A stretch of DNA of 64,000 bases from Psychrobacter glacincola (GCF_904846075.1 NZ_CAJGZH010000002.1:1101274-1165273); one strand, 5' to 3'. Positions 1-8,962 are shown, numbered from the stretch's first letter. Program-made: numbers and translations. The notes: generated by a model from the letters alone, not told the origin.

Positions 1-384
1 GTTAAGCCTTTCTCATTGGTGGAATTAGAATCTCGTATTAAGGCTCTCATACGCCGATATAAAGATGATCATTTTGAGCATGGTTTAACTGTTGGCACAT
101 TGTCTTTAAATCATAGTGAGCATACGATTACACGTGAAGGTAAGTCGCTAAAACTCACACCCACAGGCTTCAAAATACTACATACCTTAATGAGCGCCGC
201 GCCGCGCGTGGTTAGCAAAACCGAGCTGGAAGAAAAAGTATGGGGCGAAGACATACCAAGCAGTGATGCACTGCGCACTCACATGCATGGGGTCCGTGCG
301 CAGGTAGATAAGCCGTTCGATAAAATCATGATAGTCACGTTGCCCGGTGTCGGTTATCAGATTATTGATCCTGATAAAGCCTAA
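1..384 (+). CDS. OmpR-family response regulator, C-terminal part (cut by the window edge)
   Basis: The reading frame is open from base 1, and the first residues read VKPFSLVELESRI. That is the end of a receiver domain, where the conserved Lys-Pro lies at the phosphorylation switch. It is followed by a winged-helix DNA-binding domain (LTPTGFKILHTL, then a recognition region near SSDALRTHMHGVR, ending PGVGYQI). The true start and the phosphorylated Asp are upstream of the window. The sensor kinase gene begins 72 bases downstream, so the two form a two-component pair. The subtype is not certain. The neighbouring dgkA and PAP2 genes and a PmrA-like box at 1827-1843 suggest a PmrA/BasR- or ColR-like regulator of envelope lipids, which is inference. 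Confidence 0.93.
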   Translation, partial: VKPFSLVELESRIKALIRRYKDDHFEHGLTVGTLSLNHSEHTITREGKSLKLTPTGFKILHTLMSAAPRVVSKTELEEKVWGEDIPSSDALRTHMHGVRAQVDKPFDKIMIVTLPGVGYQIIDPDKA

Positions 385-456
385 AAAACAATCGTCTGAT
401 GTCCTTATTTGACTCTCAACGTCTTTCATATCGTCTTTCACAACGAAGTAAATACC

Positions 457-1803
457 ATGTTTAATATCGACTCCATCGCCAATAAGTTTCGACTCTCCTA
501 CTTGTTATTTGCCCTATTACTGTGTGCCACTTTCGTCAGTATTTTTATGTATGCCGAAGTCAGAATGGAGCCACAGCTGGTCAAAGCTCGCTTATTGCAA
601 CAGTTAGAGCTTAGCCAAGAAAAAGAAGGCGATCAGCCTATTTATACCGCTGAACCGGGTATTAAAATTTATCGCTTCGATAACGCACCGAGCAATCTGC
701 AAAAACTGGCCACCCAAACCGTACAAGAGATGCCCGTCACTGTCACCACTAAAAATGGTCAATCGACGACAGAGTTACATTTTTTTAATTATAAAAAAGA
801 CAAAGAAAACTACATTTTAACTTACTTAGAAAATACTGAAATGGTGATGGGGAATTACCCTGTTTTGGCCATATTTGAGCATTTAGAAGACATATTTGCC
901 AACGCCCTAAAAGTAGCAGTCATTTTGAGCTTATTGATTGCAGCGATATTTTCATCGCTGTCCTCCAAGCAAATCATTAAACCTTTATTAGACTTAAAGC
1001 AAGCCGTAGAAACAGATCATCACAACTTGACGGAATTGACGCATCTGCCCTCCGAGGTTGGCGTGTTAGCACGCGCAATCGATGAAAAAAACCACAAACT
1101 TGAGCAGTACCTCAAACGCGAGCAGCTATTTACTGGTGATGTCAGTCACGAGCTGCGCACGCCTTTGACGATTATCATGGGGGCATCAGAAGTATTGTCC
1201 TCACAACTAGAAAACGACCCTCACTTGAGCGCATTTGCCACTCGTATCAGTACGACCGCCAAAGAAACCTCGGAGATTATCAGCGCCTTATTATTGCTGT
1301 CTCGTGCTCCTGAAAAACTGGATGCACCGCCAACGTCTATCAATGACATCGCGTTAAATGAAGTACATCGCTTAAATTACTTGCTTCGCCATAAGTCAGT
1401 CACTTGTAAAATAGTCGCAGAACAGCTGTATGTCGCACACGTACGACCTGAACTGCTAAAAATGGCACTGGGTAATTTGATAAAAAATGCGTTTCAGTAC
1501 ACCGATGAGGGTGAGGTCATCATCACTATCGATGCTGAAAAAATCACCGTCACTGATACTGGTCTAGGTATTCCTGAGGTGATGATGCCGCTGCTATATG
1601 AGAGATTTGAGCGTCTAGAGCAGCATTATAAAGACATCTCATTGGATACAGAATCGTCATCGGCAGCTGACGCCCATTATCCAGCAGAAGGCACAGGCTT
1701 GGGACTCAGTATCGTACAGCGCATCATGACACATATGGGCTGGCAGCTTACCCATCAAGTCAATCCGTTAGGTGGCAGTACCTTTATCATCAATTATCAT
1801 TAG
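457..1803 (+). CDS. Sensor histidine kinase, two transmembrane segments
   Basis: This is the membrane sensor of the two-component system with the preceding regulator. From the ATG at 457 it has about 448 residues. TM1 lies near residues 12-32, a periplasmic sensor region of about 115 residues follows, and TM2 lies near 149-168 with a HAMP-like linker after it. The H-box SHELRTP has His231. The ATPase domain shows an N-box (NLIKNA, about 341-346), DTGLGIPE (367) and GTGLGLS (412). An in-frame TTG at 409 would add 16 residues, but they look unlike a signal region and 457 is preferred. The sensor region matches no domain I can name. Its ligand is unknown; cationic peptides or metals are possible by analogy with PmrB or ColS. 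Confidence 0.92.
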   Translation: MFNIDSIANKFRLSYLLFALLLCATFVSIFMYAEVRMEPQLVKARLLQQLELSQEKEGDQPIYTAEPGIKIYRFDNAPSNLQKLATQTVQEMPVTVTTKNGQSTTELHFFNYKKDKENYILTYLENTEMVMGNYPVLAIFEHLEDIFANALKVAVILSLLIAAIFSSLSSKQIIKPLLDLKQAVETDHHNLTELTHLPSEVGVLARAIDEKNHKLEQYLKREQLFTGDVSHELRTPLTIIMGASEVLSSQLENDPHLSAFATRISTTAKETSEIISALLLLSRAPEKLDAPPTSINDIALNEVHRLNYLLRHKSVTCKIVAEQLYVAHVRPELLKMALGNLIKNAFQYTDEGEVIITIDAEKITVTDTGLGIPEVMMPLLYERFERLEQHYKDISLDTESSSAADAHYPAEGTGLGLSIVQRIMTHMGWQLTHQVNPLGGSTFIINYH

Positions 1804-1826
1804 AGCAGATCTCTATTTTAAAAAAG

Positions 1827-1860
1827 CTTAACGTTTTCTTAATGCCTACCCGCTTATACT
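1827..1860 (+). promoter_or_regulatory. PmrA-box-like direct repeat and -10 ahead of dgkA
   Basis: The sequence CTTAAC-N5-CTTAAT at 1827-1843 matches the PmrA box pattern YTTAAK-N5-YTTAAK at all but one position. A -10 candidate TATACT lies at 1855-1860, 11 bases after the second half-site. The box therefore covers the usual -35 place, as expected for class II activation by an OmpR-family regulator. No good -35 is present. The site lies between the sensor kinase stop and dgkA. Confidence 0.55.
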
Positions 1861-1944
1861 TAGGGCATATTGAACATTCGACCATGATTAAATGATTAAC
1901 ATTTATCGCATACCTTGATATTAATAGACTGTGAAGCATTTGAC

Positions 1945-2418
1945 ATGAATAAAGCAAATCCTATTAATCTTGAAAACCAGTCGGCCAGTCGTGGGGTTTT
2001 AAGCCCAATAACAGGCAAAAAACAACTGCTACCCCATAGCTATGCCAGTGAAGCCAAGGGTAAAACAGGATTTTACCGTATTATAAAAGCCGCTGGTTAC
2101 TCTCTGGACGGCTTTAAAGCAGCTTACAAATTTGAGGCGGCTTTTCGACAAGTATTTTGGCTCAATCTCATATTATTCATGGCTATTATATTGTGCCCTT
2201 TCACTATCAGCATCAAAATGCTGCTGGTCGTTGCTTCTTTCTTATCATTAATCGTCGAACTCATTAACACGGGAATCGAAGCCAGTGTCGATCACACATC
2301 GACCGCCAAGCATCCACTGGCAAAGATAGCCAAAGATGTTGGCTCTGCGGCACAATTTTTGGCATTACTGCTGCTATTTATCTTGTGGATGATGGCATTA
2401 TTGAGTGTTGTATTTTGA
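1945..2418 (+). CDS. dgkA: Diacylglycerol kinase
   Basis: This integral inner-membrane enzyme phosphorylates diacylglycerol to phosphatidic acid with ATP and so recycles lipid headgroup waste. The family signature is clear: FEAAFRQ near residue 60 and ELINTGIEASVDH near 110, with the catalytic and metal-binding Glu residues, and three hydrophobic helices. The ATG at 1945 gives 157 residues. An in-frame TTG at 1915 gives 167. Both exceed the usual 120 or so because of a roughly 40-residue N-terminal extension rich in Asn, Ser and Lys. The gene overlaps the PAP2 gene. Next to a PmrA/ColR-like system it would recycle diacylglycerol released by phosphoethanolamine transferases, which is inference. 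Confidence 0.93.
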   Translation: MNKANPINLENQSASRGVLSPITGKKQLLPHSYASEAKGKTGFYRIIKAAGYSLDGFKAAYKFEAAFRQVFWLNLILFMAIILCPFTISIKMLLVVASFLSLIVELINTGIEASVDHTSTAKHPLAKIAKDVGSAAQFLALLLLFILWMMALLSVVF

Positions 2419-3206
2419 AAACATATTCAGCCAATGGAGTCTGGCTTAAACTCCTATGTTTAACCATCATAGCGACACTGCTGTTTGAGCACAGCCAATT
2501 AGACATTCGTATTAGTGAGCTTTTTTACACTAATGGATACTGGCTACTAGAAAAAGGCACACAACCTTTTGCCTTTATTTTTTATGACTTGCCTAAATTG
2601 CTACTCATCTTGCTTGGCATTTATCTTATAGCCGCTCTAATCCTGAGACATAAACAGGATTCAGATATCAATCTGGCAATAAAAAGTGCTCAGTACAATA
2701 AACGGCTCACGCCTTTATCCACGCGTGAAATAAGTTATCTACTGCTTGTTTTAATTGCCGTTCCCAGTATGATTGCGCTACTCAAAGGTGTCACTCATGT
2801 CAGTTGCCCCAATCATTTAATACTGTTTGGTGGCGACTTGCCTTATCTAAATATTTGGCAAAATATAGTCGCTAACACGCCTGCCAAGTGCTTCCCAGCG
2901 GCTCATGCCAGTGCCGGATTTTCTCTATATGGCTTGGCCTTTTTACCCACTCTGCATCAGTATCGCTATAGAATATTTGAAATAGTCACGGTCGTAGGAT
3001 GGACGATGGGACTGTATAAAATGCTGTTTGGTGATCACTTTTTTAGTCATACATTGGTATCGATGCTACTGTCATTGACCATAACCTGCGCACTTGCAAC
3101 GCTATTTTTTAAATATCCAGTAGCGAATAAAGCCAACAGTATCAATGCTAATGGCAAAAAAACTGATGCGGCAAGCTTTCAAAAATCGTCGAAAACCCAA
3201 TCTTAA
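2385..3206 (+). CDS. PAP2-family membrane phosphatase
   Basis: This is a membrane phosphatase of the type 2 phosphatidic acid phosphatase family, acting on lipid phosphates at the periplasmic face. The motifs are slightly degenerate: KGVTHVSCP (normally K-x6-RP), FPAAHASAGF (normally PSGH; the central His is kept) and GDHFFSHTLVS (normally SR-x5-H-x3-D; the His is kept). There are about five hydrophobic segments. The start is unsettled. GTG at 2385 overlaps dgkA by 34 bases, while TTG at 2415 overlaps its stop codon and would give translational coupling. Possible substrates are lipid A 1-phosphate, undecaprenyl diphosphate or phosphatidylglycerol phosphate. Sequence alone does not decide. Confidence 0.88.
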   Translation: MDDGIIECCILKTYSANGVWLKLLCLTIIATLLFEHSQLDIRISELFYTNGYWLLEKGTQPFAFIFYDLPKLLLILLGIYLIAALILRHKQDSDINLAIKSAQYNKRLTPLSTREISYLLLVLIAVPSMIALLKGVTHVSCPNHLILFGGDLPYLNIWQNIVANTPAKCFPAAHASAGFSLYGLAFLPTLHQYRYRIFEIVTVVGWTMGLYKMLFGDHFFSHTLVSMLLSLTITCALATLFFKYPVANKANSINANGKKTDAASFQKSSKTQS

Positions 3207-3380
3207 CTGTTGAATAATAGCCAAATTAACAATGATACCCTTATGAAAATAAAGCTACTAAGCATTTGATAAATAATGTATAAATAGTTATTGCTGACTG
3301 ACTTAATATTGAGTAACAGCATGGATTGCGCTCGTCGACGACGTTCTTTATTTATCAATAGCCCGCAAAGGAATGTAGCT

Positions 3381-4007
3381 ATGAGCATCCTATCTTTTAT
3401 TCTACAAAGATCACATCTCTACCCTTTACTGACATTGGCACTGACACTGCCATTATTAATAATAAGCGCTGCACATAGCAGCCATGCCGCCAGTTATACC
3501 ATCAATCCTGCTGGCACCCATGTGCGCTTTGCCATTGAACGCTTCCAATCCCCTGCCACTGCGGGCGGCTTTTATAATGTCCAAGGTCAACTGCAATATG
3601 ACTCAAGTTTAAAAACTGGCAATATCTCCTTGGTCATTCCGATCAGCTCTCTAAATACGGGAAATAAAGCATTTAACCAGACTTTGACAGGCCCTAGATT
3701 CTTTGATATGCAGCGCTTTCCGTTGGCACGCTTTGATTCTAACAAATGGTATTTTAGCCAAGACAAATCACGCCCAATGGTCACAAAAGTAGACGGTCAT
3801 CTAACGCTGCATGGCGAAACCCATCCTATTAGCTTAACAGCGACTAAGTTTGACTGTTATCTACACGCCATGCTCAAAAAAGATATTTGTGGTGGGGATT
3901 TTACGGCGATGATTGATCGCACCAAATGGAATATCGATAAATATGCGTGGTTTGGCGTCACTAAAAACCTTCATTTAAACATTCAGGTCGAGGCAACCAA
4001 ACAGTAG
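3381..4007 (+). CDS. YceI-family periplasmic lipid-binding protein
   Basis: YceI proteins are secreted lipocalin-like barrels that bind polyisoprenoid-type lipids. The ATG at 3381 follows a ribosome site AAAGGAA. A signal peptide of about 36 residues ends AHSSHA before ASYTINPAGTHVRFAIERF, the usual YceI opening. Other family blocks are GNISLVIPISSLNTG, RFFDMQRFPLARF and VDGHLTLHGETHPISL. Longer in-frame starts back to 3291 would bury the signal peptide. There is a Cys pair near the C-terminus (DCYLHAMLKKDICGG). It lies 175 bases after the PAP2 gene and probably has its own promoter. Confidence 0.92.
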   Translation: MSILSFILQRSHLYPLLTLALTLPLLIISAAHSSHAASYTINPAGTHVRFAIERFQSPATAGGFYNVQGQLQYDSSLKTGNISLVIPISSLNTGNKAFNQTLTGPRFFDMQRFPLARFDSNKWYFSQDKSRPMVTKVDGHLTLHGETHPISLTATKFDCYLHAMLKKDICGGDFTAMIDRTKWNIDKYAWFGVTKNLHLNIQVEATKQ

Positions 4008-4060
4008 CAGTCCTTATCAGCATTAATTTTATGACATTAATTTTTATAGCACTGTTTTTT

Positions 4061-4100
4061 TAGAGCCTATCCTCATTTTAAAAGTGGGCTAAAAATAGCT
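4061..4100. repeat. Degenerate MITE-like end (left-type)
   Basis: Bases 4061-4086 match the left end of the element at 19515-19690 at about 23 of 26 positions, including the shared TCCTCATTTTAAAAGTGG core. The rest of the element is absent. The copy abuts, and overlaps by two bases, the stop codon of the thioesterase gene. Confidence 0.55.
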
Positions 4101-4512
4101 AAACGTGCTGAGGCGGTACGGAATACGTGCCAACTACGTGAGCCACCATGTCGCGAGAGCCTTCAGAATAAAGCGCAACCTCGCCAACGATTAGCGTGCG
4201 ACCTACTTTTATCAACGTACACTCAGCGATAATACGTGCTTCTGCTGAGGGTTTGCGCAAAAAGTTAATGGTCAAGCTCGTCGTCACTGTTAATGGCACA
4301 ATACCTATTTTACCAAGTATCGCCACATAGAGAGCCACATCAGCGATGCTCATCAATACTGGTCCAGAGACCGTACCACCGGGACGCAATTCATTGATAC
4401 CAATATCGTGTGATAAGGTCGAGCGATTGTCACCGACTGACTCGATGACACATTTAGTTTGTGGAAATTCCAACGCCATAAAGGCGACAATTTCTTCTTT
4501 TGTTGCAGACAT
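4099..4512 (-). CDS. PaaI-type hotdog-fold thioesterase
   Basis: The 137-residue hotdog protein probably hydrolyses acyl-CoA thioesters in the cytoplasm. Visible family features are HDIGINELRPGGTVSGPVLMSIADVALYVAIL, with the G-x-x-SGP and D positions of the PaaI active site, and TTSLTINFLRKP. The ATG at 4512 follows a strong ribosome site (AAGGAAGGG), so the longer start at 4545 is rejected. It is the last gene of the potassium-transport cluster, 29 bases after the DUF3124 lipoprotein gene. The substrate is unknown. Confidence 0.9.
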   Translation of the reverse strand: MSATKEEIVAFMALEFPQTKCVIESVGDNRSTLSHDIGINELRPGGTVSGPVLMSIADVALYVAILGKIGIVPLTVTTSLTINFLRKPSAEARIIAECTLIKVGRTLIVGEVALYSEGSRDMVAHVVGTYSVPPQHV

Positions 4513-4541
4513 ATCCCTTCCTTGGATTTTATTATCCTTAA

Positions 4542-5084
4542 TCAATGCACCACTGGCGTACCTTCTGTACTAAATGCAAAGCCTTTATTGCTAAAATTAC
4601 CGATCATCACCGCCTCAATGACGGGCTTGACCGTCTCGTCTATCCCTTCGACTTCAATGATAAAGTTGGCGCCCGATCCGCCTTTATCCTCTTCTTTTTC
4701 GACGATATAATTGAGCGTGGCCATTGCTGGAAGCTCAATCGGTTTGTTTAAATAGGATTTTATAAAGGTTCCATCAGTGCCATAGTAATCAATTTTATTG
4801 ATATACAGCGATTTTTTTAGCGTGGTATTGCGTACACTCAAAGTCGCTGATAGCAAGACTTTACGATTGTCTCTATCGGTATAGATGTCAGAATAAATGG
4901 GCACATAAAAGGTTTGTTTATAGGCAAACTGGCTACGATCAACCGCTGTTGTCATCTCCAGCTCTTGAATGGGGTCTTGATGTTTTTCTGAATACAACAC
5001 GTTCGGGTCTTGCGGCGTCTGGTCACAACCTGACAACAATGCCATCGTCGCAAGCAACAAGATGGATATAGTGCGCTTACTCAT
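4542..5084 (-). CDS. DUF3124 family lipoprotein
   Basis: The 180-residue protein opens with a lipoprotein signal (LLATMALLSGC, Cys about residue 20). Its body fits the DUF3124 family: YVPIYSDIYT, LLSATLSVRNTTLKKSLYINKIDYYGTDG and an EVEG end. No function is established. It follows trkA by 43 bases on the same strand, so co-transcription with potassium uptake genes is likely. It may serve the transporter or simply share its promoter. Confidence 0.85.
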   Translation of the reverse strand: MSKRTISILLLATMALLSGCDQTPQDPNVLYSEKHQDPIQELEMTTAVDRSQFAYKQTFYVPIYSDIYTDRDNRKVLLSATLSVRNTTLKKSLYINKIDYYGTDGTFIKSYLNKPIELPAMATLNYIVEKEEDKGGSGANFIIEVEGIDETVKPVIEAVMIGNFSNKGFAFSTEGTPVVH

Positions 5085-5127
5085 AAGTTTCCCCTTTGCC
5101 TTTTCATGTCACGGCTGTTGCAAATGT

Positions 5128-5829
5128 TTATTTGATTTTCACACCGACACTACGCAGAAACTCGTTGATATGCTTGTTAGCACCGTAGATGACCAATACG
5201 TCTTTATCTTGCAATACTTGCTCAGGCGCCGCCAAACCTTTAATACTAGGCTTACTTTGCGTACGACCAAAGCTGTCTTCATAATACTCATAGCGCAGGG
5301 TACTAAGCAATCGAATATTGAACTTTTGCTCCAATTGCAAATCATCAACAGTCTGACCAATCAACGACTTGGGAATGCTAATCTCCACCATACTGAAATG
5401 ATCACTCAGCTCAAACGAGTCGACGAAATAACGTAGCGACAGCCGTTTGGCCCAGCGATTGGCCGCCTCTTTTTCAGGATGAATCAAATCATCAACGCCG
5501 ATAGCTTGCAACACTTTTTCGTGCAGTGGATTGATACTACGACTGATCAAACGTTTTGCTTTGAGAGTTTTAAATAATGCCGTCGCCATGACGTTTGCGC
5601 CTTGGTCTTCACCGATTGCGACAATAACGATATCGGTGTCGACAATCGGTAAACCATTGACGGTATATTCATCCGTAGCATCCATACAGATGGTATGAGA
5701 GATGACTTCCTTATATGCCTCAACCTTTTGCATGCTGCTGTCAATGGCAATCACTTCGTGCCCCTGACGGGTCAACGCCATGCCTAGCGATGAGCCAAAG
5801 TTCCCTAACCCTACAATGATATATTTCAT
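5128..5829 (-). CDS. Potassium channel regulatory subunit, TrkA/KtrA family
   Basis: This is a cytoplasmic gating ring protein with an N-terminal RCK (TrkA-N) domain, shown by MKYIIVGLGNFGSSLGMALTRQGHEVIAID. That is a dinucleotide-binding G-x-G-x-x-G fold ending in an acidic residue. A TrkA-C domain occupies about residues 145-233 (SIPKSLIGQTVDDLQLEQKFNIRLL). The 233-residue length, with a single RCK-N plus RCK-C, matches KtrA rather than the doubled 458-residue E. coli TrkA. It lies 57 bases downstream of the channel gene. Nucleotide-dependent gating is family knowledge. Confidence 0.93.
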   Translation of the reverse strand: MKYIIVGLGNFGSSLGMALTRQGHEVIAIDSSMQKVEAYKEVISHTICMDATDEYTVNGLPIVDTDIVIVAIGEDQGANVMATALFKTLKAKRLISRSINPLHEKVLQAIGVDDLIHPEKEAANRWAKRLSLRYFVDSFELSDHFSMVEISIPKSLIGQTVDDLQLEQKFNIRLLSTLRYEYYEDSFGRTQSKPSIKGLAAPEQVLQDKDVLVIYGANKHINEFLRSVGVKIK

Positions 5830-5886
5830 AACCTTATTAACCTTTTTCAGTATTTTTTAATGATGAAATGGCTTATTTACGACCAT

Positions 5887-7647
5887 TTAATTGATCGTAA
5901 TCTCTTCAGTTGGATAGCGATAATTGCGCTGGCGTCTATTTTTAAGCAGGGCAATAAAGATGGTCAACATGCTGACACGCCCAACAAACATAATGACTGA
6001 CACCACCATTTTGCTAAAATCTGATAACTCTGTCGTCAAATTCAAACTTAATCCCACCGTGCTGTAAGCTGAAAAACATTCAAAAACCACCTTGATTAAA
6101 TCAAGCTCTGGTTGATCATAGCTGATGAGCGTCACCCCCATACCGATGACCAATAAAGACAGCCACATAATAGAAAATGCACGGCGAATCGAGATGTCAG
6201 CAATCTGGCGCTTAAAGACCTCAACATTGGTCTGACCACGTGCCAAACTCAAAGTGTTTAACAGGGCAATCGCAAACGTACTGGTTTTGATACCACCGCC
6301 CGTCGAGTTTGGCGAGGCACCAATCCACATCAAAAATATCGTCAACATAATCGTGGGAAACGCGAGTTCCCCCATGTCGATGGTATTAAATCCTGCGGTT
6401 CGCGGCGTGGCAGCAGTAAACAGCCCTGTGACAAGCTTACCGAAAAAACTGCGATGGTCTGCCAGCACATTGTTATATTCAAATATCATCACACCGATGA
6501 GACCTACCAACAATAAAGCGCCCGTCGTAATCAAGGTTATGCGGCTATTAATATTGAGCAACCATGGTCGATAAATATAACGCTGATCATGGCGATAGAT
6601 CAGGCGCTCGGCACGATCACGCAAATAACGCAGCACATTGACCACAATGACAAAACCCATACCACCAAAGATAAAGGTCGTAGCGATAATCAGTTGTAAT
6701 GGGTAATTAAAACGTAGCGCGTCATCATACATGCCAGCGCTAAATGTAGAAAATCCAGCATTACAGAACGCAGAAATTGCATGGAAAACAGAGAAGAATA
6801 ACTGCTCAGACCAATCCATATCTGGTATGTCATAAATACTGATATAAATGAGTGCCGCAGCCACTGCCTCAACGGCAAATGTCACATATAAGATGGATTT
6901 GAGGGTCGATACCACATCACCCATGCCGCGCATGTAAGACATCTCACTGATGCTCGCCTGCGTCTCATAACTGACACCGCCCTTAAAGAAATAACTAAAA
7001 TACGTCACAAAAGTCAAAATACCCAAGCCGCCAATCTGTATCAGCCCCATGATAATGACTTGCCCAAAAGTTGTGAAATAAGTCGCCGTATCTACCACGA
7101 TAAGACCAGTCACACAGACAGCACTGGTCGCGGTAAAGAGCGCATCAATGAAAGACAGCGGCTGCGTCGTTGCATTGGGCATCATCAGTAGCAATGCACC
7201 GACCAATACCAATGACAGGAAGCTTAAGATAAAAAACTGCGCAGGGTTTAGAAAGGTACGATTGAGATTAAAATCATGGTCAGATATTTCACGAATAAAG
7301 GTCACAAAGACGGCAATTTTGATGGCAACGAAGCCATCAACAGCGACCGACATCCCAGAGCGCACCAAATCAGTGAAATGTGCTACCAATAGGATAACAA
7401 TCGCGATACTGGTCAGTAAGTCAAAGACAGCGACTTTATTTAGGGTCAGCGGCTTTTTGCTATAGAGGTAACGCCCTGCCGTCACAACAAAGCCTAAAAA
7501 AATAATCGCAAGATAAAAAATATGGAAAACCTGTTGTAACCACATCGGCAGCGTGAAACCACTGTCTAATAAAGCAATGGCTACGCCGATAATACTAATG
7601 ACAATCGTGACATTATTTAACAATCGATAACGCTTGGCTGCATGCAT
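5887..7647 (-). CDS. Potassium uptake channel subunit, TrkH/KtrB family
   Basis: The 586-residue membrane protein carries the four pore loops of the TrkH/KtrB superfamily: TSAVCVTGL, SAFCNAGFS, ATPRTAGFN and SAYSTVGLS. Each centres on a selectivity-filter Gly. About 120 extra N-terminal residues with three or four hydrophobic segments precede the core, longer than the usual 450-residue KtrB. It heads a cluster with the RCK subunit, a lipoprotein and a thioesterase. Function: sodium- or proton-linked potassium uptake, important in osmotic adaptation. Confidence 0.93.
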   Translation of the reverse strand: MHAAKRYRLLNNVTIVISIIGVAIALLDSGFTLPMWLQQVFHIFYLAIIFLGFVVTAGRYLYSKKPLTLNKVAVFDLLTSIAIVILLVAHFTDLVRSGMSVAVDGFVAIKIAVFVTFIREISDHDFNLNRTFLNPAQFFILSFLSLVLVGALLLMMPNATTQPLSFIDALFTATSAVCVTGLIVVDTATYFTTFGQVIIMGLIQIGGLGILTFVTYFSYFFKGGVSYETQASISEMSYMRGMGDVVSTLKSILYVTFAVEAVAAALIYISIYDIPDMDWSEQLFFSVFHAISAFCNAGFSTFSAGMYDDALRFNYPLQLIIATTFIFGGMGFVIVVNVLRYLRDRAERLIYRHDQRYIYRPWLLNINSRITLITTGALLLVGLIGVMIFEYNNVLADHRSFFGKLVTGLFTAATPRTAGFNTIDMGELAFPTIMLTIFLMWIGASPNSTGGGIKTSTFAIALLNTLSLARGQTNVEVFKRQIADISIRRAFSIMWLSLLVIGMGVTLISYDQPELDLIKVVFECFSAYSTVGLSLNLTTELSDFSKMVVSVIMFVGRVSMLTIFIALLKNRRQRNYRYPTEEITIN

Positions 7648-8020
7648 CGCCCTAATCCATGATAGGAATAACCACGATATTTATACTCCTTTTTTGTGTT
7701 ACTCACAAAAACTGATTTTAGATAATCGTAACCAATTATGATGCCCTGTTGAACACTCATACCTAGCCATGCTGATTGCTAAAATGGTTGTAGATAAATT
7801 ATAGATTAGCAGTAACGGTAATATTTACGTTCTAACGAGGTTTTGTGAGGTTGGATTAGATAAAAAATGATTATTGTGAGGGTTGCATAGTAGCATTTCT
7901 ATATAGTGACATTTTTCCATGGCTACACTTTTGGATAGTTGCAGTACAAACATATGCTCTAGTAGGGTCATTAGTCTATAGGTTAGCGTATTTATGAGCG
8001 CTATACCCTAACGGTCATCT
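7648..8020. other. Intergenic region, 373 bases
   Basis: AT-rich spacer between the start of the potassium channel gene and the end of the DMT transporter gene, both on the minus strand. It must contain the potassium operon promoter. I see no coding frame, RNA gene or convincing terminator in it. Confidence 0.5.
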
Positions 8021-8962
8021 TTACGTAGTTTCTATCGATGTGGTCGCCATTTTCACCCCGCCCCATGTCACCAAACCAACGCCCAGTGCGATCAATGAAG
8101 CACCCAAAAACAACCCTTCTGGCGGCATCTCACCCTGCAAAAAAATAGCCACTGGCACACCGACAACTGCACCGACCGAGCCTAATAAACTTAATAAAAC
8201 AGGACCGCCGGTTTTTTGTAGTAAAAACAATAATAAGAATTGACCCGCAAATACGGCGGCTTGTATGCCAATCAAACCTAGCGGCAACCAGTCTAGTGGC
8301 ATATTAACTGAAAAATTAGGCAATACACTAAATGACAGCAGCAACAGCGACGCCGCGATTAGCATACCTGGCGCGAGTGCACTAGGTGATGCCTTATCAG
8401 GCCAGCGTAAGGTGCGATATATATTACCAATAGCCAGTAATACTGGCCCGCAAAGCGCGATCAAAATCCAAAAAGTACTGGCATCGGGTGCTGTAAACTT
8501 ACGCGCTGCCAATACTCCTGCGCCAAGAAGCGCCGCGGCCACACCCAAAGCGCGGACGATATTAAATCGCTCCATCCGCAGTGCCAATGCGCCAAGATAA
8601 GTCAACAATGGTGGAAGCGAGATAATGAGCGCGACGAAACCTGCACCCACATGTGGAATAGCCGAAAACAGTAGTAAATTAGAACCAGCAACACTGATGA
8701 GCGCCGCCACAAAATAGTATTCAAAGCTACGCGCATTTAAGGGAGGTAATTCGTGCCGTATTAATGCAACGATCAATAAAATAGCAGCAGCGCCCGTGAT
8801 GGACCACAAGAGAAATGCCAGTGGTGTAATACCTATCTCACCAGCATATTTTGCCAAATTGGTAGAAATACCAATCAGACCTCCTCCGCCTAACAAGCAA
8901 GCAAAAGGGATGAGCCATGTGCTGGTGTTGCGAGAAGCTTGCTGTTCTAAAGACTCACTCAT
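8021..8962 (-). CDS. EamA/DMT-superfamily transporter
   Basis: About 313 residues with ten hydrophobic segments arranged as two EamA repeats (about 15-150 and 165-305). The repeat signature is seen in ISVAGSNLLLFSAIPHVGAGFVALIISLPPLLTYLGALAL. These inner-membrane proteins usually export amino acids or other metabolites. The ATG at 8962 follows an AGGATAG ribosome site; a TTG one codon earlier is also open. The gene overlaps the upstream amine oxidase gene by 8 bases, which suggests coupling. The substrate is unknown; a link to amine metabolism is only suggested by the neighbour. Confidence 0.9.
   Translation of the reverse strand: MSESLEQQASRNTSTWLIPFACLLGGGGLIGISTNLAKYAGEIGITPLAFLLWSITGAAAILLIVALIRHELPPLNARSFEYYFVAALISVAGSNLLLFSAIPHVGAGFVALIISLPPLLTYLGALALRMERFNIVRALGVAAALLGAGVLAARKFTAPDASTFWILIALCGPVLLAIGNIYRTLRWPDKASPSALAPGMLIAASLLLLSFSVLPNFSVNMPLDWLPLGLIGIQAAVFAGQFLLLFLLQKTGGPVLLSLLGSVGAVVGVPVAIFLQGEMPPEGLFLGASLIALGVGLVTWGGVKMATTSIETT

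Noticed and set aside
3203..3388. Minus-strand 61-residue hydrophobic frame
   Set aside because: Overlaps the YceI leader region, has no ribosome site and no family features.
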